Assembly: GCA_014804185.1 (NCBI GenBank)
Contig: JAAVAG010000002.1
Span: 1-16,290, forward strand
Length of the DNA: 16,290 bases
Direction: 5' to 3'
Origin: Lachnospiraceae bacterium
GTDB lineage: Bacteria; Bacillota; Clostridia; Lachnospirales; Lachnospiraceae
The notes beneath the pieces are model-generated. The model did no database searches. It was not told where the DNA came from and was given only the letters and a program-made list of their open reading frames with translations. Both the position numbers and the translations under genes were made by a program. Every line of letters starts with the position of its first letter. Within the stretch, counting starts at the first letter, position 1. Positions 7,211 to 13,904 of the stretch are shown here, in pieces.

Positions 7211-7243
7211 CCCGCGGCGGATCATCTGCGGCGGAGGAGAGCG
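7202..7243 (+). repeat. Degenerate 14-bp tandem repeat, three copies
   Basis: GGCGGA begins at 7202, 7216 and 7230, exactly 14 bp apart. Copies 1 and 2 match at 11 of 14 positions (GGCGGATGACCCGC, GGCGGATCATCTGC); copy 3 keeps mainly the first six bases. The first copy contains the fruK stop codon. It may be slippage residue in the fruK-fruA gap; no function is evident. Confidence 0.6.
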
Positions 7244-7271
7244 TTAAAAAAGAGGAGCAGGAGGGATTAAG

Positions 7272-9197
7272 ATGAGAATCACGGATTTGCTGGACAAACA
7301 AAGCATTTCCCTTTCGGCCGCGCCGAAGGACAAAAGTGAGGCGCTGGATCAGGCCGTTGATCTGATGGTAAAAAGCGGTAAGATCAACGACAGGGAGGCG
7401 TATCGGAGACAGGTATATGCCAGGGAGGAGGAGAGCACTACCGGCATAGGCGAAGGCATCGCCATTCCGCACGGAAAATGTGATGCGGTGAGCAGGCCGG
7501 GACTTGCGGCCATGGTCATCAAAGACGGAGTGGATTTTGACGCGCTGGACGGCGAGCCGGTGAATCTGCTCTTTCTGATCGCGGCGCCCAACACGGAAGA
7601 TAACGTGCATCTGGACGTGCTGAGCAAACTGTCCGTGCTGATGATGGATGAGGAGTTTTCCGATTCTCTGCGAAAGGCGGAGACCGTGGACGAGTTTCTT
7701 GCCATCATTGACAGGGCGGACGAGGAGAAGGCGGATATCGACGAGAGACTGCAGAATACGGCGGCAGCAGACACGGCGGGAGTGAAAATCCTGGCAGTCA
7801 CGTCCTGCCCTACCGGAATTGCACACACTTATATGGCGGCCGAGGGAATTGAAAAGGCGGCAAAGGAGAGAAACTGCTATGTCAAAATCGAGACCAGAGG
7901 TTCCGGAGGCGCCAAGAATGTGCTGACGCCCCAGGACATTCAGGAAGCCCACTGTATTATTGTTGCGGCGGACGCCCAGGTTCCCATGGACCGCTTTGAC
8001 GGAAAAAAAGTGATCGAGTGCCAGGTTTCCGACGGTATCAGCAAGGCGGGAGAACTGCTGGACCGGGCGATTTCGGGAGATGTGCCAGTGTATCATGGAG
8101 CCGCGGGCGCACAGTCTGCCGCAAAAGCTTCCCAGAAGAGCGGCGGGAGTGCAGGGCATCAGATCTATACCCAGCTTATGAACGGTGTCTCTCATATGCT
8201 GCCGTTCGTGGTGGGCGGCGGTATACTCATTGCAATCGCGTTTCTGATCGATGGAATCTGTGTGGATATGAATGCGCTGGAACTGGCCGACAGGGAAAAT
8301 TTTGGTACAATTACGCCGGTGGCCGCATGGTTTAAGAATTTGGGAGACGTCGCTTTCGGTTTTATGCTTCCGGTGCTGGCAGGCTTTATTGCCATGGCCA
8401 TTGGAGACAGACCGGCGCTGGCGCTTGGTTTTGTGGGCGGCATGATCGCCTCCGGCGGAAAGTCCGGTTTTCTGGGAGCACTGGCGGCAGGTTTTCTGGC
8501 CGGATATATTGTGGTTCTGCTGCGCAAACTGTGCGACCACCTGCCGGAGTTTTTGGAAAAGATTGCGCCTGTGCTGATCTACCCTCTTGTTGGCATATTA
8601 TTGATGGGACTGGCAATGTCCTTTGTGGTGGAACCGATTATGGGAGGTCTTAACACGGCTCTGAACAACGGACTCACCAGCATGGGCGGAACCAGCAAGG
8701 TGATTCTGGGACTGATTCTGGGCGGCATGATGGCCATCGACATGGGCGGACCGTTCAACAAGGCTGCATATGTGTTCGGTACGGCTGCCATCGCGGCGGG
8801 AAATTACGATATCATGGCGGCGGTTATGGTAGGCGGAATGACGCCTCCCTGTGCCATTGCGCTGGCAACTCTTCTTTTTAGGAAGAAGTTTACAAAGGAA
8901 GAGCGGGAATCCGGTCCTGCCAACTTTATTATGGGGCTGGCCTTTATCACAGAGGGTGCGATTCCCTTTGCCGCATCCGATCCCCTCAGAGTACTTCCGT
9001 CCTGTATCGTCGGTTCCGGCATTGCAGGCGCGCTGTCCATGCTGTTTGGGTGTACGCTGATGGCGCCTCACGGAGGAATCTTCGTGTTCCCGGTGGTGGG
9101 AAACGCAGTGATGTATGTGGTGGCTCTGGTGGTGGGAACCCTGGTTTCCACAGGTTTGCTGGGGCTGCTGAAAAAGAATGTGGAAACGGAATTATAA
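7272..9197 (+). CDS. fruA: PTS fructose transporter subunit EIIABC
   Basis: A 641-residue permease that imports fructose and phosphorylates it to fructose-1-phosphate. Domain order: EIIA (about 1-150) with phospho-His67 in GIAIPHGKC; a short linker; EIIB (about 170-270) with phospho-Cys179 in AVTSCPTGIAHTYMAAEGIE; and membrane EIIC (about 297-636), with several hydrophobic segments, the conserved AIDMGGPFNKAAYVFG and GGMTPPCAIALATLLF. All three domains in one chain is typical of Firmicute FruA. Phosphate is accepted from HPr, encoded 27 bases downstream. The start at 7272 follows a purine-rich site (AGGAGG-like at about 7256-7265). Specificity for fructose is inferred from family and from adjacent fruK; other Fru-superfamily substrates such as mannosylglycerate or mannitol are less likely. 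Confidence 0.93.
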   Translation: MRITDLLDKQSISLSAAPKDKSEALDQAVDLMVKSGKINDREAYRRQVYAREEESTTGIGEGIAIPHGKCDAVSRPGLAAMVIKDGVDFDALDGEPVNLLFLIAAPNTEDNVHLDVLSKLSVLMMDEEFSDSLRKAETVDEFLAIIDRADEEKADIDERLQNTAAADTAGVKILAVTSCPTGIAHTYMAAEGIEKAAKERNCYVKIETRGSGGAKNVLTPQDIQEAHCIIVAADAQVPMDRFDGKKVIECQVSDGISKAGELLDRAISGDVPVYHGAAGAQSAAKASQKSGGSAGHQIYTQLMNGVSHMLPFVVGGGILIAIAFLIDGICVDMNALELADRENFGTITPVAAWFKNLGDVAFGFMLPVLAGFIAMAIGDRPALALGFVGGMIASGGKSGFLGALAAGFLAGYIVVLLRKLCDHLPEFLEKIAPVLIYPLVGILLMGLAMSFVVEPIMGGLNTALNNGLTSMGGTSKVILGLILGGMMAIDMGGPFNKAAYVFGTAAIAAGNYDIMAAVMVGGMTPPCAIALATLLFRKKFTKEERESGPANFIMGLAFITEGAIPFAASDPLRVLPSCIVGSGIAGALSMLFGCTLMAPHGGIFVFPVVGNAVMYVVALVVGTLVSTGLLGLLKKNVETEL

Positions 9198-9224
9198 AAA
9201 TCATAAAAATAAAGGAGAATGATC

Positions 9225-9482
9225 ATGAGAGAGTTTAAGTATGTAATCACAGACCCTGAGGGAATCCATGCGCGTCCGGCAGGAGAACTGGTAAAGGCGG
9301 CGAAAGCATTTACCTGCAGCGTCAAACTGTCAAAAGACGGAAAGGCGGGAGACTGCAAGAAAATTTTCGGGATCATGGGCCTTGGCGTGAAGAAGGGCAA
9401 TGAAGTGATCCTTACATTTGACGGCGACGACGAGGACGCGGCATATGAAGCGGTGAGCAAGTTTATGCAGGAGAATCTGTAA
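9225..9482 (+). CDS. HPr-family phosphocarrier protein lacking Ser46
   Basis: A small (85-residue) PTS phosphocarrier that takes phosphate from Enzyme I and passes it to EIIA. The active site GIHARPAG puts the phospho-His at residue 15, exactly as in HPr, when translation starts at 9225. That ATG is 7 bases after AAAGGAG (9211-9217); the ATG at 9219 is only 1 base after it. Aligned with Bacillus HPr, the regulatory Ser46 (in KSIMGVMSLG) is Lys46 here, in CKKIFGIMGLGVKKG, and Ser52 is Gly. Ser46 is the target of HPr kinase/phosphorylase, and P-Ser-HPr is the corepressor of CcpA, so this HPr should transport phosphate yet not signal carbon repression. It may be an operon-dedicated HPr beside a canonical ptsH elsewhere. 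Confidence 0.92.
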   Translation: MREFKYVITDPEGIHARPAGELVKAAKAFTCSVKLSKDGKAGDCKKIFGIMGLGVKKGNEVILTFDGDDEDAAYEAVSKFMQENL

Positions 9483-9492
9483 CATTTGACAA

Positions 9493-9515
9493 GGGCAGTG
9501 TCTTTGGCACTGCCC
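9493..9515 (+). promoter_or_regulatory. Strong hairpin after the HPr gene, no U-tract
   Basis: GGGCAGTG (9493-9500) pairs with CACTGCCC (9508-9515); two more pairs (U-G, C-G) reduce the loop to TTT (9503-9505). It begins 11 bases after the HPr stop and has no T-run, so it is not a normal terminator. It could protect the 3' end of a processed HPr mRNA or cause partial read-through, giving more HPr than Enzyme I. Function inferred. Confidence 0.6.
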
Positions 9516-9570
9516 GGAATGCGTAAACAACGGACACCGTGCTCCGCGGGTTGTCCTTATGTTAAGATAA

Positions 9571-9598
9571 AGGTTGAATAAAAATGCGTATTCAACCT
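9571..9598 (+). promoter_or_regulatory. Perfect 10-bp hairpin in the ptsH-ptsI gap
   Basis: AGGTTGAATA (9571-9580), 8-base loop (9581-9588), TATTCAACCT (9589-9598). An ATG in frame with ptsI (9584) falls in the loop, so that start would be poorly accessible. The gap also holds an imperfect hairpin at about 9532-9556 (GGACA/TGTCC ends). Confidence 0.6.
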
Positions 9599-9610
9599 GA
9601 AGATCAGAGG

Positions 9611-9626
9611 GCGCGCCGCAGCGCGC
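9611..9626 (+). promoter_or_regulatory. GC-only hairpin next to the ptsI ribosome binding site
   Basis: GCGCGC (9611-9616), CGCA tetraloop, GCGCGC (9621-9626), ending two bases before GAGGGG (9628-9633), the likely ptsI ribosome binding site. A stable stem here could tune translation or stabilise the 5' end of a processed ptsI message. Confidence 0.55.
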
Positions 9627-9640
9627 AGAGGGGTATCAGG

Positions 9641-11299
9641 ATGCAGGTATATAGCGGAAAGAGTGTATTCGGCGGGGTTGCCATCGGAAAGATCCAGGTT
9701 TATGCCAGGGAAGACGACGGACGGCAGGTAAAACGCATCAGGGTTGAGGATGCCGAGGCGGAGGTGATCCGCTGCCGGGAGGCCACAAAAGAAGCAATGG
9801 CGCAGCTTGGCAGGCTGTATGAGAAAGCGCTGCAGGAAGTGGGCGAGGCAAATGCGGCTATTTTTGAGATTCACCAGATGATGCTGGAGGACGGGGACTA
9901 TCAGGAGTCCATTGAAAATATCATTCGGACACAAAGCGTCAATGCGGAGTATGCGGTGGCGCAGACGGCAGATAATTTTTCACAGATGTTTGCGTCCATG
10001 GAGGACGATTATATGCGGGGCCGGGCGGCTGACGTGAAAGATATTTCCGGGCGTCTGCTGACGATTCTGCAGGGAGGAGAGAAAACAGGGATCCATACGC
10101 AGGAGCCGGTGATCATTGTGGCGGATGATCTTGCGCCTTCCGAGACCGTACAGCTTGACAAGGACAAGGTTCTGTCCTTTGTCACGATTCACGGTTCTTC
10201 CAATTCTCATACGGCGATTCTTGCCAGAACAATGGGAATTCCCTCACTGATCGGTACGGCGCTGCCGCCGGATGAGACGTTGGACGGGAAACTGGGGATT
10301 GTGGACGGGACAAACGGCCTGTTTTATGTGGATCCGGATGAGGAAACTTATGCGAGACTGCAGCAGGCGCAGAGAGAAGAGGCGGAAAAGCGGCAGCTTC
10401 TCCAGACTCTGAAAGGCAGGGAGAACATCACTCTTGACGGTCAGAAAATCATGCTGTATGCTAATATTGGCAACAGTAAGGATCTGGCTGTGGTTCTTCA
10501 GAATGACGCAGGCGGAATCGGGCTGTTTCGAAGCGAATTTATTTATCTGGAGAGCGATCATTATCCAACGGAGGAAGAGCAGTTCCGGGTTTATAAGCCA
10601 GTGGCGGAGACCATGGGGCAGAAGCGGGTGATTATCCGCACGCTGGATATCGGCGCGGATAAGCAGTGCGATTATTTTGAGATGGCAAAGGAAGAAAATC
10701 CGGCGCTGGGATGCCGCGCTATCAGAATCTGCCTGACCAGGCCCGAGATATTCAAGACCCAGCTTAGAGCGCTTTTCCGCGCAAGTGCGTACGGAAAACT
10801 TGCCATCATGTACCCCATGATCACCAGTGTGGGGGAGGTGCGCAGGATCCGGGAAATCGTGGAGGAAGTGAAGAGAGAACTGGACAGTCAGGGAATCCAA
10901 TATGGGAATCCGGAGCAGGGAATTATGATCGAGACGCCGGCCGCGGCGATTATCAGCGACCAGCTGGCGGGAGAAGTGGATTTCTTCAGCATCGGTACAA
11001 ACGACCTGACCCAGTATCTGCTTGCCATCGACCGGCAGAACACGGCGCTGGATGAGTTTTATGATCCGCATCATCCCGCGGTACTCAGGATGATCTCGCT
11101 GGTGGTGGAAAACGCACACAAGGCGGGAATCTGGGCGGGAATCTGCGGAGAACTGGGCGCAGACACAGAACTTACCAGAGAGTTTCTTGCCATGGGAGTG
11201 GATGAATTGTCCGTCTCTCCGGGAAAGATACTGCCCATCCGCAAGATTGTTCTGGAGACAGATGTAGCGGAATATAAGAAGAACCGGCCGGGGATTTGA
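9641..11299 (+). CDS. ptsI: Phosphoenolpyruvate-protein phosphotransferase (PTS Enzyme I)
   Basis: Starts the PTS relay by taking phosphate from PEP onto a histidine and passing it to HPr, in the cytoplasm. The 552 residues show the full family layout: N-terminal HPr-binding/swivelling domain (about 1-230) with phospho-His190 in HGSSNSHTAILARTMGIP; a linker helix; and a PEP-binding barrel (about 255-550) with GGIGLFRSEFIYL, RTLDIGADK, GIMIETPAAA, FFSIGTNDLTQYLLAIDR and the catalytic Cys in GICGELGAD. Start chosen at 9641 (MQVYSGKSVFGG), 7 bases after GAGGGG (9628-9633) and where the family usually begins; an ATG at 9584 is in frame but lies in a hairpin loop and would add 19 atypical residues. 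It follows HPr by 158 bases and precedes the regulator by 28. Confidence 0.95.
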   Translation: MQVYSGKSVFGGVAIGKIQVYAREDDGRQVKRIRVEDAEAEVIRCREATKEAMAQLGRLYEKALQEVGEANAAIFEIHQMMLEDGDYQESIENIIRTQSVNAEYAVAQTADNFSQMFASMEDDYMRGRAADVKDISGRLLTILQGGEKTGIHTQEPVIIVADDLAPSETVQLDKDKVLSFVTIHGSSNSHTAILARTMGIPSLIGTALPPDETLDGKLGIVDGTNGLFYVDPDEETYARLQQAQREEAEKRQLLQTLKGRENITLDGQKIMLYANIGNSKDLAVVLQNDAGGIGLFRSEFIYLESDHYPTEEEQFRVYKPVAETMGQKRVIIRTLDIGADKQCDYFEMAKEENPALGCRAIRICLTRPEIFKTQLRALFRASAYGKLAIMYPMITSVGEVRRIREIVEEVKRELDSQGIQYGNPEQGIMIETPAAAIISDQLAGEVDFFSIGTNDLTQYLLAIDRQNTALDEFYDPHHPAVLRMISLVVENAHKAGIWAGICGELGADTELTREFLAMGVDELSVSPGKILPIRKIVLETDVAEYKKNRPGI

Positions 11300-11327
11300 T
11301 AAGCCCGGCGGGAAAATGGAGGAACGC

Positions 11328-12089
11328 ATGTTATCGGAGCAGAGATACAGTATGATCCTGAGGATTCTGGAGGAGAAAAGAAGCGTCACGGTGACAGAAC
11401 TTACGAAGCTTCTGGATATTTCCGAATCTACTGCGAGAAGAGATATCACGCTGCTGGATAAGGCGGGACGTCTGGTGAAAGTGTTCGGCGGAGCCGTGCG
11501 CGCGGACAGTGTCTATCTTGCCGCGGAGCCTACGGTGGCTCAGAAATCGGAGGTCAATAAGGAGGAAAAAATCCGCATTGCGAAATATGCGGCTTCCCTG
11601 ATCAGACCGCAGGATTTCATCTATCTTGACGCCGGAACCACCACCGGGTATATGCTGGATTATATAGAAGAAAAAAAGGTTACTTTTGTGACCAACGCCG
11701 TGGCGCATGCCCAGAGACTTGCCGCTGCGGGAATGCATGTGATTCTGGCGGGGGGCACCCTGAAAAGTTCCACGGAAGCGGTGGTGGGAACCATGGCGGT
11801 GCTTGCGCTGAAAGATTACCATTTTTCGGTGGGCTTTTTCGGAAGCAACGGGGTCAGCAGGGCAGCGGGCTTTACCACGCCGGATGACAGCGAGGCGCTG
11901 GTCAAAAAGACGGCGATGGAGCAGTGCCGGAGGGCATACGTGCTCTGTGACCACAGCAAATTCGGGACGATCAGTTCGGTGACTTTCGGAGCGCTGACAT
12001 CGGGAACGATTCTGACGGACGAGAGGATGGAGGAGTATGAGGATGCTGCGGAGATTGTTCTGTGCGCTGAAAGTCTTACAGACCGTTGA
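11328..12089 (+). CDS. DeoR-family transcriptional regulator, probable fructose operon repressor
   Basis: A 253-residue regulator. The N-terminal winged helix-turn-helix has the DeoR signature at about 22-57 (TVTELTKLLDISESTARRDI, then DKAGRLVKVFGGAV). The C-terminal DeoR sensor domain (about 75-235), related to ribose-5-phosphate isomerase, has YLDAGTTTGYM, VTNAVAHAQRL, LAGGTLKSSTEAVVG, FFGSNGVSRAAGFTTPDD and LCDHSKFG. Members of this family sense phosphorylated sugars; for FruR-type members fructose-1-phosphate is the usual inducer. Being the last gene of the fru operon suggests autoregulation at the promoter near 6239-6267. The start at 11328 is 5 bases after GGAGG (11318-11322); ATG 11316 is in frame but overlaps that site. 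No gene symbol is given because FruR function is inferred from context only. Confidence 0.9.
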   Translation: MLSEQRYSMILRILEEKRSVTVTELTKLLDISESTARRDITLLDKAGRLVKVFGGAVRADSVYLAAEPTVAQKSEVNKEEKIRIAKYAASLIRPQDFIYLDAGTTTGYMLDYIEEKKVTFVTNAVAHAQRLAAAGMHVILAGGTLKSSTEAVVGTMAVLALKDYHFSVGFFGSNGVSRAAGFTTPDDSEALVKKTAMEQCRRAYVLCDHSKFGTISSVTFGALTSGTILTDERMEEYEDAAEIVLCAESLTDR

Positions 12090-12108
12090 TTGCTGGGGGG
12101 AGTTTTAA

Positions 12109-12210
12109 ATGAGAATATATCCCGGATCAGGGAACCGTTGTCCGTATCTGCAACAGTGCAGATGCGGGCAGCGGTTTTGCTTAAACATAAGGATGGCACG
12201 CAGAGCGTGA
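12109..12210 (+). CDS. Possible 33-residue cysteine-rich small ORF (doubtful)
   Basis: Directly after the regulator gene, GGGGGGAG (12095-12102), a 6-base spacer and ATG form a very good initiation site. The frame encodes 33 residues with four Cys (11, 17, 19, 24) and many Arg, and ends in TGA at 12208-12210. It runs through the terminator stem at 12133-12176, so most or all of its sequence may be dictated by the hairpin and its stop lies in a second hairpin. It could be a leader-type peptide or pure chance. No family recognised. Confidence 0.2.
   Translation: MRIYPGSGNRCPYLQQCRCGQRFCLNIRMARRA
12133..12180 (+). terminator. Intrinsic terminator of the fructose operon
   Basis: A 20-bp stem: 12133-12152 pairs with 12157-12176 around an ACAG tetraloop, with three G-U pairs and no mismatch. 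The core is ATCTGCA/TGCAGAT and the base is AACCG/CGGTT, followed by TTGCTT. It lies 43 bases after the regulator stop. Confidence 0.75.
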
Positions 12211-12224
12211 CATCCGTTGTTTTG
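12191..12224 (+). terminator. Second terminator-like hairpin
   Basis: GGATG-G-CACGC (12191-12201), AGA loop, GCGTG-A-CATCC (12205-12215): ten pairs with one internal mismatch, followed by the T-rich GTTGTTTTG. In tandem with the stem just upstream it may back up termination, or act as an attenuator for the dehydrogenase operon. The remaining 60 bases up to 12285 show no convincing promoter, only a purine-rich leader with the GGGAGGAA site. Confidence 0.5.
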
Positions 12225-12285
12225 TGGTGCGATTGTGTAAATCGGGAAAAAAGAGGGAGAACAGAGGAAAACGGGAGGAAAGCGG

Positions 12286-13311
12286 ATGAAAAGCGCGGTT
12301 TTTTATGGAAGACATGATTTGAGAGTGCAGGAGAGCGCCGTTCCGGAGCCAGGACCGGAGGAGGTGCTGATACAGGTAAAGGCATGCGGTGTATGCGGAA
12401 CGGACGTTCATATCTATGAGGGCGACAAAGGGGCGGCAGAAGTCAATCCGCCTGCGATTCTCGGACATGAGTTTTCGGGAGTCATCGCCGCTGTGGGCAG
12501 TGAGGTAAGGCGGTTTCATGTGGGGGACAGGGTTTGTATCGACCCTAACCGTTACTGTGGGGCATGTGATTACTGCCGCGGCGGGGAAGTTCATTTCTGC
12601 GAGCACATGATAGGGTATGGAACCACCCAAAACGGAGGGTTTGCGGAATATTGCGCCGTGAACGAGAGCCAGGTGTACCTTTTGGGGGAACATACGACGT
12701 TTGAGCAGGGCGCTATGGCGGAACCGGCGGCGTGCTGTCTGCACGGGATCGATCTGTGTGAGATCCGCCCCGGCAGTCAGGTGGTCATTATCGGAGGCGG
12801 TATGATCGGGCTGCTTATGCTTCAGCTGGCAAAACTGGCGGGAGCGTCCAAAGCGGCGCTGCTGGAGCCGGTGGAAAAGAAAAGAGAGATAGGGGCAAAA
12901 CTGGGAGCCGACATATGTATTGACCCGCTGACGGAGGATACTGGCGCCCGTCTGGCGGAGGCCGGATTTACATGGATCCGCACGGTGATCGAGTGTGCGG
13001 GACTTCCGTCAACCATGGAACAGGCCATTGCACTTGCGGGAAAGAAAGGAACTGTCATGCTGTTCGGTCTTACAAAGCCGGATGCGCAGATCGCGGTAAT
13101 GCCGTTTGAAATCTTCCGGAAAGAACTGACGATTAAAGCGTCCTATATCAATCCCTGCACACAGCAGAGGGCTCTGCAGCTGATCGATTCCGGCAGGCTG
13201 GACGTGCAGAGTATGGTGTGCGGTACAATCGGTCTGGAACAACTGGAGGAGGTACTGCAAAATCCATCGGTGAGGGCGGCAGGAAAATATATTGTGATTC
13301 CGGAAAAATAA
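12286..13311 (+). CDS. Zinc-dependent medium-chain alcohol/polyol dehydrogenase
   Basis: A 341-residue NAD(P)-dependent dehydrogenase of the sorbitol/threonine dehydrogenase group. Catalytic zinc ligands appear as Cys37 (ACGVCGTDVHIYEG), His61-Glu62 (LGHEFSG) and probably Glu146 (AMAEPAACCLHG). The structural zinc lobe is complete: Cys91, Cys94, Cys97, Cys105. The Rossmann nucleotide loop is IIGGGMIGLLMLQ (about 168-180), with an acidic residue (Glu194) after the second strand, which fits NAD preference. The start follows GGGAGGAA (12273-12280). Substrate is not determined; a sorbitol- or other polyol-to-ketose reaction would fit the adjacent fructose operon, but threonine or butanediol dehydrogenase are alternatives. 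The next gene begins 21 bases after the stop, so the two are probably one operon. Confidence 0.9.
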   Translation: MKSAVFYGRHDLRVQESAVPEPGPEEVLIQVKACGVCGTDVHIYEGDKGAAEVNPPAILGHEFSGVIAAVGSEVRRFHVGDRVCIDPNRYCGACDYCRGGEVHFCEHMIGYGTTQNGGFAEYCAVNESQVYLLGEHTTFEQGAMAEPAACCLHGIDLCEIRPGSQVVIIGGGMIGLLMLQLAKLAGASKAALLEPVEKKREIGAKLGADICIDPLTEDTGARLAEAGFTWIRTVIECAGLPSTMEQAIALAGKKGTVMLFGLTKPDAQIAVMPFEIFRKELTIKASYINPCTQQRALQLIDSGRLDVQSMVCGTIGLEQLEEVLQNPSVRAAGKYIVIPEK

Positions 13312-13332
13312 GATACCAGAGGAGAGAGCACT

Positions 13333-13797
13333 GTGAGCATCAGAAGAAAGATAATTGATTATTCGAGAGGCAATGACCTGAATGGATTCTGGCGACTGTA
13401 CCGGCGGCAGCAGAGAGCCAAAAACGGATTGGTCAGGGATATTCTGACATTCCGGATGAGCAGGTGCGCCCACCGGCATGGAGGCTATGTAGGGCCTGAT
13501 GCGGTGTTTAAGGGCATTCCCAGTCTTCCCCACGGGCTGCACGGGATTTTCGTCTCCCGGTTTGCGGTGATCGGGGAGAATTGCTGGATCTATCAGAATG
13601 TGACCGTGGGAGAGGTGGACAGGAAAGCGCCGGTGATCGGAGACAATTGTCTGATCGGGGCAGGTGCGGTTCTCATCGGCGGCATAACAATCGGGAACAA
13701 TGTGAAAATCGGAGCGGGCGCAGTGGTGAACACGGATATTCCAGACAACTGTACGGTTGTCTCGCAGCCGGTCCGGATACTGGAGAGAATAGTGTGA
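13333..13797 (+). CDS. Serine acetyltransferase-like hexapeptide-repeat acyltransferase
   Basis: A 154-residue left-handed beta-helix acyltransferase of the short serine O-acetyltransferase (LbH-SAT) type. A basic N-terminal helical part (1-50) is followed by hexapeptide turns: VIGENCWIYQNVTVGE, VIGDNCLIGAGAVLIGG and IGNNVKIGAGAVVNTDIPDN. His67 and His70 in LPHGLHGI sit where the family has its catalytic His. It lacks the long N-terminal domain of CysE, so the acceptor could be serine, a sugar or another small molecule. No cysteine synthase gene is in view, which weakens a cysteine-biosynthesis role. The start is GTG at 13333 after GAGGAGAGAG (13319-13328). The stop TGA (13795-13797) is embedded in the first palindrome of the hairpin element that follows. 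Confidence 0.82.
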   Translation: MSIRRKIIDYSRGNDLNGFWRLYRRQQRAKNGLVRDILTFRMSRCAHRHGGYVGPDAVFKGIPSLPHGLHGIFVSRFAVIGENCWIYQNVTVGEVDRKAPVIGDNCLIGAGAVLIGGITIGNNVKIGAGAVVNTDIPDNCTVVSQPVRILERIV

Positions 13798-13890
13798 AAA
13801 ATCAAGATTTTTCACAGACGAACTTGTTCGTCTTGCGAATATTGTGCCTGCGCAATACATGCGATGAAATCGCATGTATGAAAGTTCGCA
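13794..13890. repeat. Compact multi-hairpin element (four adjacent palindromes with a closing helix)
   Basis: Hairpins stand end to end: (1) GTGAAAAATC 13794-13803 / GATTTTTCAC 13806-13815; (2) AGACGAAC 13816-13823 / GTTCGTCT 13826-13833; (3) TATTGTGC 13840-13847 / GCGCAATA 13850-13857 with one G-U pair; (4) CATGCGAT 13858-13865 / ATCGCATG 13869-13876, extendable to 11 bp at 13855-13879. TGCGAA (13834-13839) pairs with TTCGCA (13885-13890) and encloses hairpins 3 and 4. Almost every base is paired, unlike a single terminator. It may be a dispersed palindromic element or a structured RNA at the gene junction; hairpin 1 could also terminate the upstream transcript. Confidence 0.75.
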
Positions 13891-13904
13891 GGTTGTGGAA
13901 AGGT

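Noticed and set aside
7176..8540. Open frame of 454 codons on the - strand opposite fruK and the EIIABC gene
   Set aside because: It is a shadow of G/C-biased codons; the + strand carries clear PTS domains with the phospho-His and phospho-Cys.
9584..9640. N-terminal extension of Enzyme I from the ATG at 9584
   Set aside because: The ATG lies in a hairpin loop without a ribosome site and the added residues are Arg-rich and atypical; ATG 9641 has GAGGGG at the right distance and matches the usual N-terminus.
10244..11449. Open frame of 401 codons on the - strand opposite ptsI
   Set aside because: It covers the barrel of Enzyme I and runs into the regulator gene; no ribosome site and no recognisable domain.
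13333..13797. Acyltransferase taken as a bona fide cysE in a cysteine biosynthesis operon
   Set aside because: The protein is short, lacks the N-terminal CysE domain, and no cysK-like gene is adjacent in the window.
13794..13890. CRISPR array
   Set aside because: The palindromes differ from one another in sequence and have no spacers of constant length, so they are not direct repeats.
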